From contig NZ_JARFVC010000020.1 in assembly GCF_029193815.1 (NCBI RefSeq), positions 1 to 63,637 on the forward strand: 63,637 nt of DNA. The letters are read 5' to 3'. This document shows, piece by piece, positions 44,747 to 54,513 of the stretch. The position numbers and the translations under genes are program-made. The notes beneath the pieces are model-generated. The model was not told the DNA's origin. It searched no databases and saw only the letters and a list, made by a program, of their open reading frames with translations. The number at the start of each line of letters is the position of its first letter. Position 1 is the first letter of the stretch. This DNA comes from Cytobacillus sp. S13-E01 (lineage in GTDB: Bacteria; Bacillota; Bacilli; Bacillales; Bacillaceae_L).

Positions 44747-45658
44747 GTGAAAGATGGAGCAATTTCAACAGAGCAAATTGTAATAATTGTTACAGCGATT
44801 ATAATCGGAACTTTAGCGAGAATTCTAACAATAAAAGAAGATTATCGGCAGTATCCAAGCTATCCGAATGGGTATCTTATACATCTCTTAACTGGCTTTG
44901 TGGCAGCTGCATTAGGAGCAGTCGCCATTCCAGCTTTAATGACCAAAAACTTTGTAGCAGTGACCTTTCTAACTCTTGCTATTCAGCAGTTTCGAGATGT
45001 TCGCAAAACGGAACGAGAAAGTTTAAAAGACCTAGAAAACACAGAATATGCTTACCGCGGTGACGCATACATTGATGGGATTGCGAAAACATTTGAAGCA
45101 CGAAATTACTTTGCACTTATTGTTTCTTTTGCAACAGCACTTACCATTCAATTAGTTGATACAAAATTCATGTGGATTAATATCTTATGTGGCACAATTG
45201 TTGGTTTTATAGTTCTGTTTGTGTTAAAACGCTTTTCAAAAGGAAAGACCGTAGGAGATATTGCAACTGTAAAAAAAGGAGAGGTTGAAATAAAGGGCTC
45301 CGAGTTATTTGTTGATGGTATTTATGTATCAAACCAACTTGGAACCGAAAACGCCAGAAATTTGTTTGAAAGCGAAGGCGTAGCAGTAGTTATCTACCCT
45401 AAAGAGGAACATTTTCGGATTACATTAGACAACTATGGCCAAAGACAAGCTATCCTATTTGAAGCAACAAGAGCAATTGGTGTTAAGAGATATCATTTCA
45501 CAAGAAAAGACTATGAAAAAGGCTATATTGTGATTGCATTAGTCCCTATTGTTAATGATACTAGCAGACTGATTGAAACGGTTAAAAACACTCCGTTGCT
45601 TGAAAGTGCAAAGAAAAGCCATGCTGTGATGAAAACGAATTTGATGGGGAGAGAGTAA
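44747..45658 (+). CDS. YIEGIA family membrane protein
   Basis: 303 residues with about four to five TM helices in the first 170 residues and a soluble C-terminal part. The diagnostic stretch reads GDAYIDGIAKTFEARNYFAL (family YIEGIA with Asp here). Together with the next small gene it forms a conserved pair in endospore formers. Start is GTG 44747 with AGAGGGTGAAAAT; the open frame begins 20 codons earlier without support. Function is unknown. Confidence 0.85.
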   Translation: MKDGAISTEQIVIIVTAIIIGTLARILTIKEDYRQYPSYPNGYLIHLLTGFVAAALGAVAIPALMTKNFVAVTFLTLAIQQFRDVRKTERESLKDLENTEYAYRGDAYIDGIAKTFEARNYFALIVSFATALTIQLVDTKFMWINILCGTIVGFIVLFVLKRFSKGKTVGDIATVKKGEVEIKGSELFVDGIYVSNQLGTENARNLFESEGVAVVIYPKEEHFRITLDNYGQRQAILFEATRAIGVKRYHFTRKDYEKGYIVIALVPIVNDTSRLIETVKNTPLLESAKKSHAVMKTNLMGRE

Positions 45659-45659
45659 T

Positions 45660-45866
45660 ATGGGACGTGAATCAACGCAAAAACCAAACTACGAAATATT
45701 AGCATTTATTACGGTAGACAAAGAAAAAGTATTGGGTGGCACACCTCTTTCATTATTAGCAAAGGATGAAAAAGACGCAGAAGCCTTAACCGTAGATATC
45801 GCCAAGGCAATGAAGGCAGATGTGGTACAAATGAAATCCGGTGACTACCTTGTCATAAGGGTATAA
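45660..45866 (+). CDS. capping-complex subunit for YIEGIA
   Basis: 68-residue soluble protein (EILAFITVDKEKVLGGTPLS, LTVDIAKAMKADVVQMKSG) matching the small partner annotated with YIEGIA proteins. Starts one base after the YIEGIA stop region, behind GGGGAGAGAG, so is co-translated. A terminator follows. Confidence 0.8.
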   Translation: MGRESTQKPNYEILAFITVDKEKVLGGTPLSLLAKDEKDAEALTVDIAKAMKADVVQMKSGDYLVIRV

Positions 45867-45875
45867 AGAATATAA

Positions 45876-45907
45876 GAAAAAGCTGTCTACAGGAAGACAG
45901 CTTTTTC
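45876..45907 (+). terminator. intrinsic terminator of YIEGIA pair
   Basis: AAAAAGCTGTCTAC / AGGAAGACAGCTTTTT hairpin followed by T5. Confidence 0.85.
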
Positions 45908-46021
45908 TTATATTTAAATAATTTGTTTTGTGTTAAACAAGTGGTATTTTCATACAAAATCGTTTCAAATTCAAATTTTCTGCATATTTTAGCGTTATGA
46001 TAAGTGAAAAGGAGGGAACTA

Positions 46022-46528
46022 ATGATGAACAGGAGAGATTTTCTCAGCAATTCGGTAAAAGGAACGGCTGGGTTATTTGCAATTTCCGTATTGCCGTTAG
46101 GACTAGTGGCCTGCAGTAATGAAAAAAAAAACATCGATAAAAGTTCTATGGCAAACCTTGGTCCTTTAAGTGAGTTAGAAAAGGGTGAGTTTCCGAAAAG
46201 GGTACCTTATAACGTTACGATAAAGGATGCCTGGACTGAACAAAAAATGGATGGATTTGTCTATATCAATAAAAATAAAGAAGATAATTCTTTACTTATT
46301 ATGTCACCAATTTGCACCCATCTAGGTTGTATCGCAGGAGATGCTGAAGCAGAAATGAAAAATACAGGCATTCAATTTTATTGCCCGTGTCATGGAGGCC
46401 AATATGATGAATTTGGTATTAATGTTGGGGGTCCCCCACCACGACCATTAGATACCTTTGAATCTTATGTTCAAGAGGGCAATGTGTATATTTCCGTGCT
46501 AAGTCCAATCAAACGAGAAAAATCCTAA
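46022..46528 (+). CDS. Rieske [2Fe-2S] Tat-type lipoprotein
   Basis: 168-residue exported electron-transfer protein. The twin-arginine start MMNRRDFLSNSVKG, a hydrophobic core, then lipobox GLVACS. Rieske ligands are CTHLGC (about residue 107) and CPCHGG (about 126) with GGPPPRPL downstream. It resembles the Rieske subunits linked to cytochrome b6/arsenite oxidase-like chains. ATG 46022 follows AAAAGGAGGGAACTA. It is followed by a 38-residue TM protein and a terminator, likely one transcript. Confidence 0.88.
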   Translation: MMNRRDFLSNSVKGTAGLFAISVLPLGLVACSNEKKNIDKSSMANLGPLSELEKGEFPKRVPYNVTIKDAWTEQKMDGFVYINKNKEDNSLLIMSPICTHLGCIAGDAEAEMKNTGIQFYCPCHGGQYDEFGINVGGPPPRPLDTFESYVQEGNVYISVLSPIKREKS

Positions 46529-46542
46529 AATCTGGTGATAAA

Positions 46543-46659
46543 ATGGGTTGCTGTCAAAATAAAAATGATAATAAGAAGAAAATGTCATCTGTGTACTTTT
46601 TCATCGTTTGGTTTCTATTTATAGGGTTTATAGGTGTTATTAGCTTTTTAATAAAGTGA
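46543..46659 (+). CDS. 38-residue membrane peptide
   Basis: MGCCQNKNDNKKKMSSVYFF followed by a single TM helix (IVWFLFIGFIGVISFLI). The GCC near the N-terminus could be an acylation or metal site. It starts 15 bp after the Rieske stop with a weak GGTGAT ribosome site; a terminator follows at 46700. Possible small subunit of a Rieske complex (inference). Confidence 0.5.
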   Translation: MGCCQNKNDNKKKMSSVYFFIVWFLFIGFIGVISFLIK

Positions 46660-46699
46660 GGCATAAAATGAAGAGAAGAATAAAAATAATTAGCATGCA

Positions 46700-46738
46700 A
46701 AAACGCTTGGGGAGACATAATGACCCAAGCGTTTTCTT
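46700..46738 (+). terminator. intrinsic terminator
   Basis: AAAACGCTTGGG pairs with CCCAAGCGTTTT, followed by CTTT. Confidence 0.75.
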
Positions 46739-46803
46739 TATAGTAATCGATTTGATGCAAATGTAAATCTTGAAGAAGTACAAATAGTGGAATGGGTGAC
46801 AAA

Positions 46804-47010
46804 ATGAAAACCGCCATATCTAAAACTACATAGGTAAAGGCTGACGATCCTTTTTATATGAGGCTACTAATGTTAGTGATAGCAAATTTATTAATTTTAA
46901 TAGCAATATTTGCAGTTTCTATGGATTTTCACAATATTTATGATTTTGTCTTTCTTTTTTTACATAGTGATGCGAATCACTTATTAGATGGTGTGGAGTT
47001 ATTATGCTAA
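46804..47010 (+). pseudogene. small single-TM protein with in-frame TAG
   Basis: ATG 46804 (GGGTGACAAA upstream) opens MKTAISKTT, TAG at 46831, then the same frame continues VKADDPFYMRLLMLVIANLL and ILIAIFAVSMDFHNIYDFVF to TAA 47010. It reads as one ~68-residue membrane protein with a nonsense codon. No family is recognised. Confidence 0.4.
46959..46988 (+). promoter_or_regulatory. probable promoter with Fnr/CRP-type palindrome in spacer
   Basis: TTTACA (46959-46964), then AGTGAT-GCGA-ATCACT (46966-46981, i.e. GTGA-N6-TCAC), then TATTAG or ATTAGA at about -10. It lies ~50 bp upstream of the YVTN lipoprotein gene. The palindrome sits between -35 and -10, a repressing position. Confidence 0.5.
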
Positions 47011-47040
47011 CGGTAGATTCCAAAAAGGAGGAAGCAAAAC

Positions 47041-48147
47041 ATGAAAAAAACAAAAATTAGTCTTATTATTTTATTGGTATCCGGGGCAATCCTTGCAGGG
47101 TGTAGTTCTGAATCTGATCAAAGTTCAGCTGTCCAAAAAGTGAAAGAAGAGACACAGACACAGTCTTCTGAGTTAGCAACAGATACTACTCTTTCCGAAA
47201 CAGAAAGCATAAAATATTATTTTACTGGAAATGAAGGTGGAAGCATCTCAAAAATTGATGCATCTTCCAATGAAGTAGTAGAGACAATTGAAGTGGACGG
47301 TGCAGTTCACAATGTACAGGTATCTCCAGATGGGAAAATACTTGGCGCCACCGTTGTTCCAGCAATGAATAATGATGAAGAATCACATGGCGATATGCCT
47401 ATGGAAATAAAAGGGCAAGCATTATTTTTTGATACAAAAACCAACGAACTCTTAAACACCACTGAAGTAGGGAATCATCCAGCTCACTTCGTTTTTACTG
47501 AGGATGGAAAATATGCGTTAGTTACCAATAATGAAGATAATACTGTTTCTGTTATCGATATGGGAAGCTTTTCTGTGATAGAAACCATTGATTCTGGAAA
47601 AGGACCACACGGATTTAGGATTTCCGTTGATAGTCAAAAGGCTTATATAGCGAATATGGGCGAAGATTCTGTCAGTGTATTAAACCTTGAAACGATGGAA
47701 GAAGAAAAGAAGATTACAGTAGGTTCCACACCGGTTACAACAGATATTACGTCTGATGGTAAGACGCTTGTGACTACATTAAATGCAGAAAATATGCTTG
47801 CCATTGTAGATTTAGCTACCGATCAAGTCGAAAAAGTAGAAGTCGGGAAAGGTCCTGCACAAGTTTATATTGATGGAAATAATCAATATGCTTATGTAGC
47901 CAACCAAGGTACTGTTGATGCTCCTTCTAATTCAGTTACGGTTGTTGACTTGGCTTCAAAGAAAGTAACTGCAACAATTGAAACAGGCAATGGTGCTCAT
48001 GGAGTCGTATTAAGCTCTGACAATAAACGCCTATATGTAACAAATATGTTCGAAAATACAGTTACAGTAATTGCTACAGAACAAAATAAAGTGATTGATA
48101 CATTTGAAGTTGGTGAAATTCCAAATGGTATCAGCATAATGAATTAA
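47041..48147 (+). CDS. YVTN beta-propeller lipoprotein (YncE-like)
   Basis: 368 residues. Lipoprotein signal ends in GAILAGCSSES. The mature part is a seven-bladed beta-propeller of YVTN type with repeats such as KIDASSNEVVETIEVDG, ALVTNNEDNTVSVIDM, AYIANMGEDSVSVLNL, AYVANQGTVDAPSNSVTVVD and LYVTNMFENTVTVI. Proteins of this class sit on the outer membrane face and are often near copper or cytochrome genes; exact ligand unknown. ATG 47041 follows AAAAAGGAGGAAGCAAAAC. Own terminator. Confidence 0.88.
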   Translation: MKKTKISLIILLVSGAILAGCSSESDQSSAVQKVKEETQTQSSELATDTTLSETESIKYYFTGNEGGSISKIDASSNEVVETIEVDGAVHNVQVSPDGKILGATVVPAMNNDEESHGDMPMEIKGQALFFDTKTNELLNTTEVGNHPAHFVFTEDGKYALVTNNEDNTVSVIDMGSFSVIETIDSGKGPHGFRISVDSQKAYIANMGEDSVSVLNLETMEEEKKITVGSTPVTTDITSDGKTLVTTLNAENMLAIVDLATDQVEKVEVGKGPAQVYIDGNNQYAYVANQGTVDAPSNSVTVVDLASKKVTATIETGNGAHGVVLSSDNKRLYVTNMFENTVTVIATEQNKVIDTFEVGEIPNGISIMN

Positions 48148-48154
48148 TCTCCAT

Positions 48155-48190
48155 AAACAGCCGTTACCTAGAAATAGGTAACGGCTGTTT
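48155..48190 (+). terminator. intrinsic terminator
   Basis: AAACAGCCGTTACCTA pairs with TAGGTAACGGCTGTTT. Confidence 0.75.
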
Positions 48191-48273
48191 AGCAAATTGA
48201 AGTATAATTTAGTGGAAGATAAGTACTCATCCGCTAATCTATTGTGCAATTTTTTTTTTTACGAAATAGTAAC

Positions 48274-48303
48274 TTTACATAGGGTACTAGGGTATACTAT
48301 AAT
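48274..48303 (+). promoter_or_regulatory. copZ2 promoter with CsoR-type spacer operator
   Basis: TTTACA (48274-48279), 18-bp spacer TAGGGTACTAGGGTATAC, TATAAT (48298-48303). Same hexamers, spacing and GGGTAT placement as the csoR promoter at 40669. Confidence 0.75.
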
Positions 48304-48461
48304 AAATAACATAACATAGCATTTTGCAAAAGTTCCTTTCAAAGCTCATTTGAAAAATTGTGTTTTAGGGTAAAATTTCAGGAAGCCGATATTCGAAGTT
48401 TTAAATGGGTACTTGGAATAACTCGAAAGGATTAATGAAAAAATAATAGGAGATGATTGGA

Positions 48462-48668
48462 ATGGAAAAAGTAACGCTTAATGTACAAGGGATGTCTTGC
48501 GGTCATTGTGTAAAATCAGTAGAAGGAAGCGTTGGAGAACTTAAAGGTGTAACTCATGTAAAAGTTCATCTTGAAAACGACACTGTAGATGTAGAATTTG
48601 ACGCTAATGTGATAACATTAGATATAATTAAAGAAACCATTGATGATCAAGGTTATGATGTAGATTAG
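48462..48668 (+). CDS. copZ: copper chaperone CopZ (second copy)
   Basis: 68-residue HMA domain with GMSCGHC, closely similar to the copy at 41081 but diverged at many codons. ATG 48462 with AATAGGAGATGATTGG upstream; an in-frame ATG three codons earlier overlaps that site. First gene of copZ2-orf69-copA. Its long leader (about 150 nt) shows no other gene. Confidence 0.93.
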   Translation: MEKVTLNVQGMSCGHCVKSVEGSVGELKGVTHVKVHLENDTVDVEFDANVITLDIIKETIDDQGYDVD

Positions 48669-48789
48669 AAAAGGATGAACAGTTAAACACTATACACTCA
48701 TTTTTTTCTATACAAATAAATCCTTATAGGTATAAACTAGAAACACTAAGTGATGATATTCAAAAACCAATGAAGATGAGGGGATCTTA

Positions 48790-48999
48790 ATGTCCTCGAT
48801 TGACCAAGTAATATGTCGCTTAAAAGAAAAAAAGATATTGGTTAGCAAAGTCTTGTCACGAAAGGAGTTAATGAAGCGATTAACAGACACAATCCAAAAC
48901 GGAAACAAAAATAATAACACGGAAGGCGTTAGTGTTGAAGCATTTTTATGTGCTTCACATTTCAAAAAACTAATGCTAGGTGATGATAGGAGAGAATAG
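48790..48999 (+). CDS. 69-residue hypothetical between copZ and copA
   Basis: Small basic protein ([40 protein letters not shown]) with two separated Cys but no CxxC. It is preceded by GAGGGGATCTTA and ends 2 bp before copA, so it belongs to the operon. No family is recognised; a metal or regulatory role is only suggested by position. Confidence 0.6.
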   Translation: MSSIDQVICRLKEKKILVSKVLSRKELMKRLTDTIQNGNKNNNTEGVSVEAFLCASHFKKLMLGDDRRE

Positions 49000-49001
49000 T
49001 T

Positions 49002-51434
49002 ATGTCAGTACAGGCAAAGGCGATGGATCAACCTAATGTGGTCACTGGTGAAAGTGTCTCATTGAGCATTACAGGAATGACATGTGCAGCATGTGCCACT
49101 CGGATCGAAAAAAATATTGCTAAAGTACCAGGTGTTCAGAAAGCGAATGTAAATTTAGCTACTGAAAAAGCATCGGTTACTTACAATCCGTCCGAGGCTT
49201 CTGTTGAAGATATTATTGCTAAAGTTAAAAAGACTGGGTACGGTGTTCAAGAAGAAAAGGTAAAACTTAATATCATTGGTATGACATGTGCGGCTTGTTC
49301 AACTAGGATTGAAAAAAGTCTGAATAAGGTCGATGGGGTAACAAATGCATCAGTCAATCTTGCAACGGAAAAAGCAAATGTTGAATACGTTCCTGGCAAT
49401 ACAAATGTCGAGAAATTAATTGCTGCAGTAAAAAAAGCCGGGTATGATGCTAAAGTAATTGGTGAAGCAGATGGGGACTATGAACGTAGCGCCCGTGAAA
49501 AAGCATACAAAACTCAAGTGACAAAATTTACCATTGGTGCAATTTTATCAATTCCTTTTTTAATACAGATGATCTCGGATTTTACGATGGAATACGGCAA
49601 TGGCGGATTTTTCCATATGGCTCCGTGGATTCAATTTTTACTTGCTACTCCCGTTCAGTTTTTTGTAGGCGGCCATTACTATCGTGATGCGTATAATTCC
49701 GTCCGTGGAGGCAGTGCCAACATGGCAGTGTTAGTTGTACTTGGAACATCAGCGGCCTATTTTTACAGTTTAGTCGTTACCATTTTGGGAACCGGGCAAT
49801 TTCTATACTTTGAGGCGGCTGTCATCGTTATGACGTTGATTGTTCTCGGTAAATTGCTTGAAACAAGGGCAAAAGGACAAACTTCAGAGGCAATTAAGAA
49901 ATTAATGGGGCTTCAAGCAAAAACTGCTCGTATCATTCGTAATGGTGAGGAAATCGATATACCACTTGAAGATGTTGTATCAGATGATGTGGTTTTCGTA
50001 CGTGCTGGTGAAAAAATTCCGGTTGATGGAATACTTATTGAAGGTAGTTCGTCTGTAGACGAATCTATGTTGACGGGTGAGAGTATGCCTGTAGGCAAGA
50101 AAGTTGGCGACACTGTCATTGGTGCGACTGTCAATAAACATGGTTCTTTCAAATTCAAAGCAACTAAAGTCGGAAAAGATACAGCACTATCTCAAATCAT
50201 CAAGCTAGTTGAAGAAGCACAAGGCTCAAAAGCGCCGATACAGCATCTAGCAGATAGAATCTCAGGAGTCTTTGTACCGATCGTTATTCTTATTGCATTA
50301 GCAACATTCGCCATTACTTATTTCGTTACAGGATTTACACCTGCTTTAATTAGCACAATCGCAGTACTTGTGATTGCATGCCCATGCGCATTGGGGCTAG
50401 CAACTCCAACGGCTGTTATGGTTGGTACAGGGAAGGGTGCTGAAAATGGACTCCTTATTAAAGGAGCCGAACATCTTCAAAATTCACAACGTGTAACAAC
50501 AATTGTTCTAGATAAAACAGGAACTATTACAAAAGGTGAACCCGATGTGACAGATATCGTTGCTTACGGAAATTATTCAGAGGATGAGTTACTACAGATA
50601 GCGGCCTCAGCTGAAAAGGGATCCGAACATCCACTTGGAGAAGCAATTGTTAATGGTGCAAAAGAAAAAGGACTTCAACTTCAGGATGGCAAGAATTTCA
50701 ATGCTATTCCAGGACATGGGATACAAACTGAAATAAATAACCAGTTTGTTTTAATTGGAAACAAAAAGCTGATGAAGAAAAATGATGTAAATATAGATCA
50801 AGCTCTTGAAACAATGGAAAAACTTGAAGGTGAAGGGAAAACGGCAATGCTTATGGCAGTTGAAGGTAGTCTTGCTGCCATCATCGCTGTGGCGGATACT
50901 GTTAAGGAAACATCTGCAGAAGCCATTAAGCTTATGAAGCAACTTGGTATTGAGGTAATTATGATTACCGGTGACAATCGCCTTACAGCAGAAGCAATTG
51001 CCAAGCAAGTTGGCGTTGACCGGGTGCTCGCAGAAGTTCTGCCAGAGGAGAAATCCGCTGAGGTAGAAAAATTGAAGCAGGAAGGAAAAGTTGTTGCAAT
51101 GGTTGGCGATGGTATCAATGATGCCCCTGCACTTGCTGCCGCCGATGTTGGCATCGCAATTGGAACAGGAACGGACGTAGCAATTGAAGCAGCTGACATT
51201 ACTCTAATGCGTGGAGATTTAATGGGAATTGTCGATACCATCCGACTATCAAAATCAACAATGCGTAAGATTCGCCAAAATCTATTCTGGGCATTTGCTT
51301 ATAATATTATTTTAATACCAGTTGCAGCTATTGGTCTTCTAAATCCAATTCTAGCTGGTGGAGCAATGGCCTTTAGTTCTGTATCTGTTGTAGGAAATAC
51401 GTTATTCCTGCGAAAATGGAAACCTGTACGTTAA
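49002..51434 (+). CDS. copA: Cu(I)-exporting P-type ATPase CopA
   Basis: 810-residue P1B-1 ATPase that pumps Cu(I) out. Two N-terminal heavy-metal domains ([13 protein letters not shown] and [13 protein letters not shown], about residues 25 and 92), eight TM helices, actuator TGESMPVG, and the TM6 metal site [13 protein letters not shown]. Phosphorylation is at [11 protein letters not shown], the nucleotide site at SEHPLGEAI, and the hinge at [16 protein letters not shown] (GTTATG) at 49002 with TAGGAGAGAATA upstream overlaps the orf69 stop region. Works with CopZ. Confidence 0.96.
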   Translation: MSVQAKAMDQPNVVTGESVSLSITGMTCAACATRIEKNIAKVPGVQKANVNLATEKASVTYNPSEASVEDIIAKVKKTGYGVQEEKVKLNIIGMTCAACSTRIEKSLNKVDGVTNASVNLATEKANVEYVPGNTNVEKLIAAVKKAGYDAKVIGEADGDYERSAREKAYKTQVTKFTIGAILSIPFLIQMISDFTMEYGNGGFFHMAPWIQFLLATPVQFFVGGHYYRDAYNSVRGGSANMAVLVVLGTSAAYFYSLVVTILGTGQFLYFEAAVIVMTLIVLGKLLETRAKGQTSEAIKKLMGLQAKTARIIRNGEEIDIPLEDVVSDDVVFVRAGEKIPVDGILIEGSSSVDESMLTGESMPVGKKVGDTVIGATVNKHGSFKFKATKVGKDTALSQIIKLVEEAQGSKAPIQHLADRISGVFVPIVILIALATFAITYFVTGFTPALISTIAVLVIACPCALGLATPTAVMVGTGKGAENGLLIKGAEHLQNSQRVTTIVLDKTGTITKGEPDVTDIVAYGNYSEDELLQIAASAEKGSEHPLGEAIVNGAKEKGLQLQDGKNFNAIPGHGIQTEINNQFVLIGNKKLMKKNDVNIDQALETMEKLEGEGKTAMLMAVEGSLAAIIAVADTVKETSAEAIKLMKQLGIEVIMITGDNRLTAEAIAKQVGVDRVLAEVLPEEKSAEVEKLKQEGKVVAMVGDGINDAPALAAADVGIAIGTGTDVAIEAADITLMRGDLMGIVDTIRLSKSTMRKIRQNLFWAFAYNIILIPVAAIGLLNPILAGGAMAFSSVSVVGNTLFLRKWKPVR

Positions 51435-51509
51435 ATAATATTAATATATTAAATTATTATTGCCGTACATTAATGAGTTTAACGTATTTATAAATATTGG
51501 AATTCAGAC

Positions 51510-51688
51510 AAGAAAAGCGCAAGGCTCCCGCCTATCGGCGACAAGCATAAGACTGTTCCTTTAAGAAGGTGGTTTTTCCTTCTTAAAGGAAACGGCTTAT
51601 GACCTCAGGTCCGATTGCGCCTGGAGCTAGACGTAGATAGACAGAGATACGAAGTTATACACAACCTTACAATTTTATAAATTCCTTA
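51510..51688 (-). repeat. R1 repeat, shorter full-ends copy
   Basis: AGAAAAGCGCAAGG end, CCTATCGGCG, a longer central hairpin TTCCTTTAAGAAGG...CCTTCTTAAAGGAA, CTTATGACCTCAGGTCCGAT and the GGAGCTAGACGTAGATAGAC end with the ACACAACCTTACAATTTTAT tail. Confidence 0.85.
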
Positions 51689-51693
51689 CCAAT

Positions 51694-51740
51694 AAAAAAG
51701 AGGTCGACTCACAGCTTTCAATGTGAGTCGACCTTTTTTT
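51694..51740 (+). terminator. strong intrinsic terminator
   Basis: AGGTCGACTCACA pairs with TGTGAGTCGACCT, followed by T7. Ends the copZ2-copA unit beyond the R1 copy. Confidence 0.85.
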
Positions 51741-51753
51741 ATCTGATTTTATA

Positions 51754-51822
51754 TGTGAAAACATAAAATTTTGTACCTTGTTTAAGGTGTCTAGCTCCAG
51801 GGCACCATCGGCTCGAGGTTTA
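51754..51822 (+). repeat. R1 fragment
   Basis: AAAATTTTGTACCTTGTTTA, GTGTCTAGCTCCAGGGC and ACCATCGGCTCGAGG only. Confidence 0.6.
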
Positions 51823-51979
51823 CATGAAAGAAAGATCAGCAAAATTCTTATCTTATCTTCTTCTCATATTGTGCATCAGCTACGGATGATTCAATTTCTA
51901 TGTTTTCTAAGGTATAAAATGGATACCGATTATGGATAATAATAGACTGAATCGTAATTTTTTTATTATCAGAATTTAT

Positions 51980-52072
51980 ATGTGAACGTATAAAATTTTT
52001 TGCCTAGGTAATGTGTCTAGTTCCGGCTCCATCGGGCCAGAGGGCATAAGCCATTTTCTTTAAGAAGGAAAA
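51980..52072 (+). repeat. R1 fragment
   Basis: ATAAAATTTTTTGCCTAGGT, GTGTCTAGTTCCGGC, ATCGGGCC...CATAAGCC and AAGAAGGAAAATG. Decayed partial copy ahead of copB. Confidence 0.55.
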
Positions 52073-52151
52073 TGTTCTGCTGTTCTGTTAGTAACAATTA
52101 AGTTGGGTTGGAACGAAAAAAATAAAATTTTTTTTAAAAGGGTGACTTAAT

Positions 52152-54299
52152 TTGGATAAAAACGAGAAAAACACACCGGAAAGCCTGCCTGGAGACCACC
52201 ATCATAACCATGAAAAAGTACATAACCACCATGATCAACATACACATGAAAATCATCAATCAAAAAAGCACGATGAACAGATTGCACATCACCATGAAAA
52301 ACACCATGATCATACCGATCACAACGTAGGAGGCCATGGGGGCCATGGCCACGATGGTCATCATGATCATATGGTAGCGGACTTCAAGATGCGATTTTGG
52401 ATATCTCTTATTATCACGATTCCAATTCTAATTTTATCACCAATGATTCAAATGTTCTTGAATGTCGATTGGCGCTTTCAGTATGATTTGTACATATTAT
52501 TTATCCTTTCTTCTTTTGTTTTCTTCTACGGAGGTCATCCGTTCCTTAAAGGGGCGATAGATGAATTAAAACAAAAAAGTCCCGGGATGATGACGCTGAT
52601 TGCCTTAGCCATTGTTGTGGCATATGGATTTAGTACACTCGTTATTTTCGGGTTTTCCGGTAATGATTTCTTTTGGGAGCTAGCAACGTTAATTGATATC
52701 ATGCTTCTTGGTCATTGGATTGAAATGCGCTCCATAATGGGAGCGTCAAGAGCCCTTGAAGAACTTGTAAAGCTAATGCCGACAGAGGCACATCTACTAT
52801 TAGAAAACGGCGAAACTAAGGATGTTCCACTATCTGGACTTAAAGCAGGCGATCAAGTATTGGTCAAACCAGGTGAAAAAATTCCGGTTGACGGCGAAAT
52901 TGTCAAAGGTAAATCAACGGTTGACGAGTCAATGTTAACAGGTGAATCCGTTCCAGTTGATAAACAGGTTGGGGAAGAAGCGATTGGAGGAGCCATCAAC
53001 GGGGAAGGGTCGCTTGTTATCAGCGTTAAAAAAACTGGAGCAGAAACCTATTTATCTCAAGTTATAAACTTGGTAAAAGAAGCTCAAGAATCAAAGTCAA
53101 AAACACAGGACTTATCAAACCGGGCAGCAAAGTGGCTATTTTACTTGGCGTTGTTGGCAGGAATAGGGACGTTTTTCATCTGGGTAATGCTTGGTTATCC
53201 TATATCCTTTGCTGTAGAACGGATGGTTACGGTGATGATTATTTCTTGCCCACACGCCCTAGGATTGGCAGCACCTTTGGTAATTGCTGTTTCAACAGCG
53301 ATTTCAGCCAAAAATGGTTTGCTTATCCGCAACAGAACTAATTTTGAAGGAGCAAGAAATATTAACGCTGTTGTTTTTGATAAAACGGGTACCTTAACAA
53401 AAGGTGAATTCGGAATAACAGATTTGCATCTTGAGAAAGGGTTTTCAGAAAAAGAAATATTAACTTTTGCTTCATCTCTTGAAGCTCAGTCTGAGCATCC
53501 AATTGCTCATGGAATCGTCCGAGAAGGAAAAAAAAGAAACCTGCCGTTTAAGCAAATAGACGAGTTTCAATCTCTCACTGGAAAAGGTCTTATGGGGGTA
53601 ATTGAAGGTAGAGAAGTATTGGTTGTAAGCCCTGGCTACATGAAGGAAAAGAACGTTGATTATCCACAAGAAATTTTCCAACAGCTTGCATCCCAAGGGA
53701 AAACAGTCGTATTTGTTTTAATAGACAAGCAGCTTACGGCCATGATTGCCCTTGCTGATATCATCAGAGATACTGCCAAAAATGCTATACAAAGGCTAAA
53801 AGAAATGAATATACAGTCCATTATGCTTACAGGAGACAATAGACAGGTTGCCGATTATGTTGGGGAGCAATTAAATATGAGTGATATTTATGCAGAAGTT
53901 CTTCCACATCAGAAGTCTGATAAAATTGATGAAATTAAGCAAAAAGGGCTAAAGGTAGCTATGACAGGAGATGGTGTTAATGATGCTCCCGCTTTAGCAA
54001 AGGCTGATTTAGGAATTGCGATTGGAACTGGGACGGATGTTGCTATTGAAACTGCCGATGTCATACTTGTCAAAAGCAATCCAGAGGATGTAGTAAATTT
54101 AATTCACTTATCAAAAGCAACCTACCGAAAAATGATACAAAATCTATGGTGGGCTGCAGGATATAACATTGTTGCGATACCCTTAGCAGCAGGTATACTC
54201 TATAATTATGGAATTATATTAAGTCCAGCTATTGGAGCGGTATTAATGTCTTTAAGCACTGTAATCGTAGCGATAAATGCTAAGCTATTAAAAATATGA
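52152..54299 (+). CDS. copB: CopB-type P1B-3 copper ATPase with His-rich N-terminus
   Basis: 715 residues. The first ~80 carry dozens of His ([32 protein letters not shown]), a metal-binding tail in place of HMA domains. TM6 is [12 protein letters not shown] (CPH, the CopB class), phosphorylation [12 protein letters not shown], actuator LTGESVPV and hinge [20 protein letters not shown] ATPases transport Cu(II) or Ag(I)/Cu(I). TTG 52152 is preceded by AAAGGGTGACTTAAT. It stands alone after three R1 pieces, with no copper operator seen upstream. Confidence 0.92.
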   Translation: MDKNEKNTPESLPGDHHHNHEKVHNHHDQHTHENHQSKKHDEQIAHHHEKHHDHTDHNVGGHGGHGHDGHHDHMVADFKMRFWISLIITIPILILSPMIQMFLNVDWRFQYDLYILFILSSFVFFYGGHPFLKGAIDELKQKSPGMMTLIALAIVVAYGFSTLVIFGFSGNDFFWELATLIDIMLLGHWIEMRSIMGASRALEELVKLMPTEAHLLLENGETKDVPLSGLKAGDQVLVKPGEKIPVDGEIVKGKSTVDESMLTGESVPVDKQVGEEAIGGAINGEGSLVISVKKTGAETYLSQVINLVKEAQESKSKTQDLSNRAAKWLFYLALLAGIGTFFIWVMLGYPISFAVERMVTVMIISCPHALGLAAPLVIAVSTAISAKNGLLIRNRTNFEGARNINAVVFDKTGTLTKGEFGITDLHLEKGFSEKEILTFASSLEAQSEHPIAHGIVREGKKRNLPFKQIDEFQSLTGKGLMGVIEGREVLVVSPGYMKEKNVDYPQEIFQQLASQGKTVVFVLIDKQLTAMIALADIIRDTAKNAIQRLKEMNIQSIMLTGDNRQVADYVGEQLNMSDIYAEVLPHQKSDKIDEIKQKGLKVAMTGDGVNDAPALAKADLGIAIGTGTDVAIETADVILVKSNPEDVVNLIHLSKATYRKMIQNLWWAAGYNIVAIPLAAGILYNYGIILSPAIGAVLMSLSTVIVAINAKLLKI

Positions 54300-54423
54300 T
54301 CGATCATAAATTGTGAAAGATGGTACGTGAACACAGTTTTAGGTTCTTAGTCGACAATCATTTATCATACATCATTTTAAATTAAAATTAGTGGCCCCTC
54401 ATTTATCATAAGGGGCCCAATAG

Positions 54424-54510
54424 AAAAGGATAAAATTTTGAGCCCAGGTTAGGTGTCTAACGCCTGGCACCATACCACCGGTTCCGAGGGCCGGTACCAT
54501 TTCCTTTAAA
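54424..54510 (+). repeat. decayed R1-like fragment
   Basis: GGATAAAATTTTGAGCCCAGG, GTGTCTAACGCCTGGC and a GGTTCCGAGGGCC stretch. Weak match. Confidence 0.4.
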
Positions 54511-54513
54511 ATA

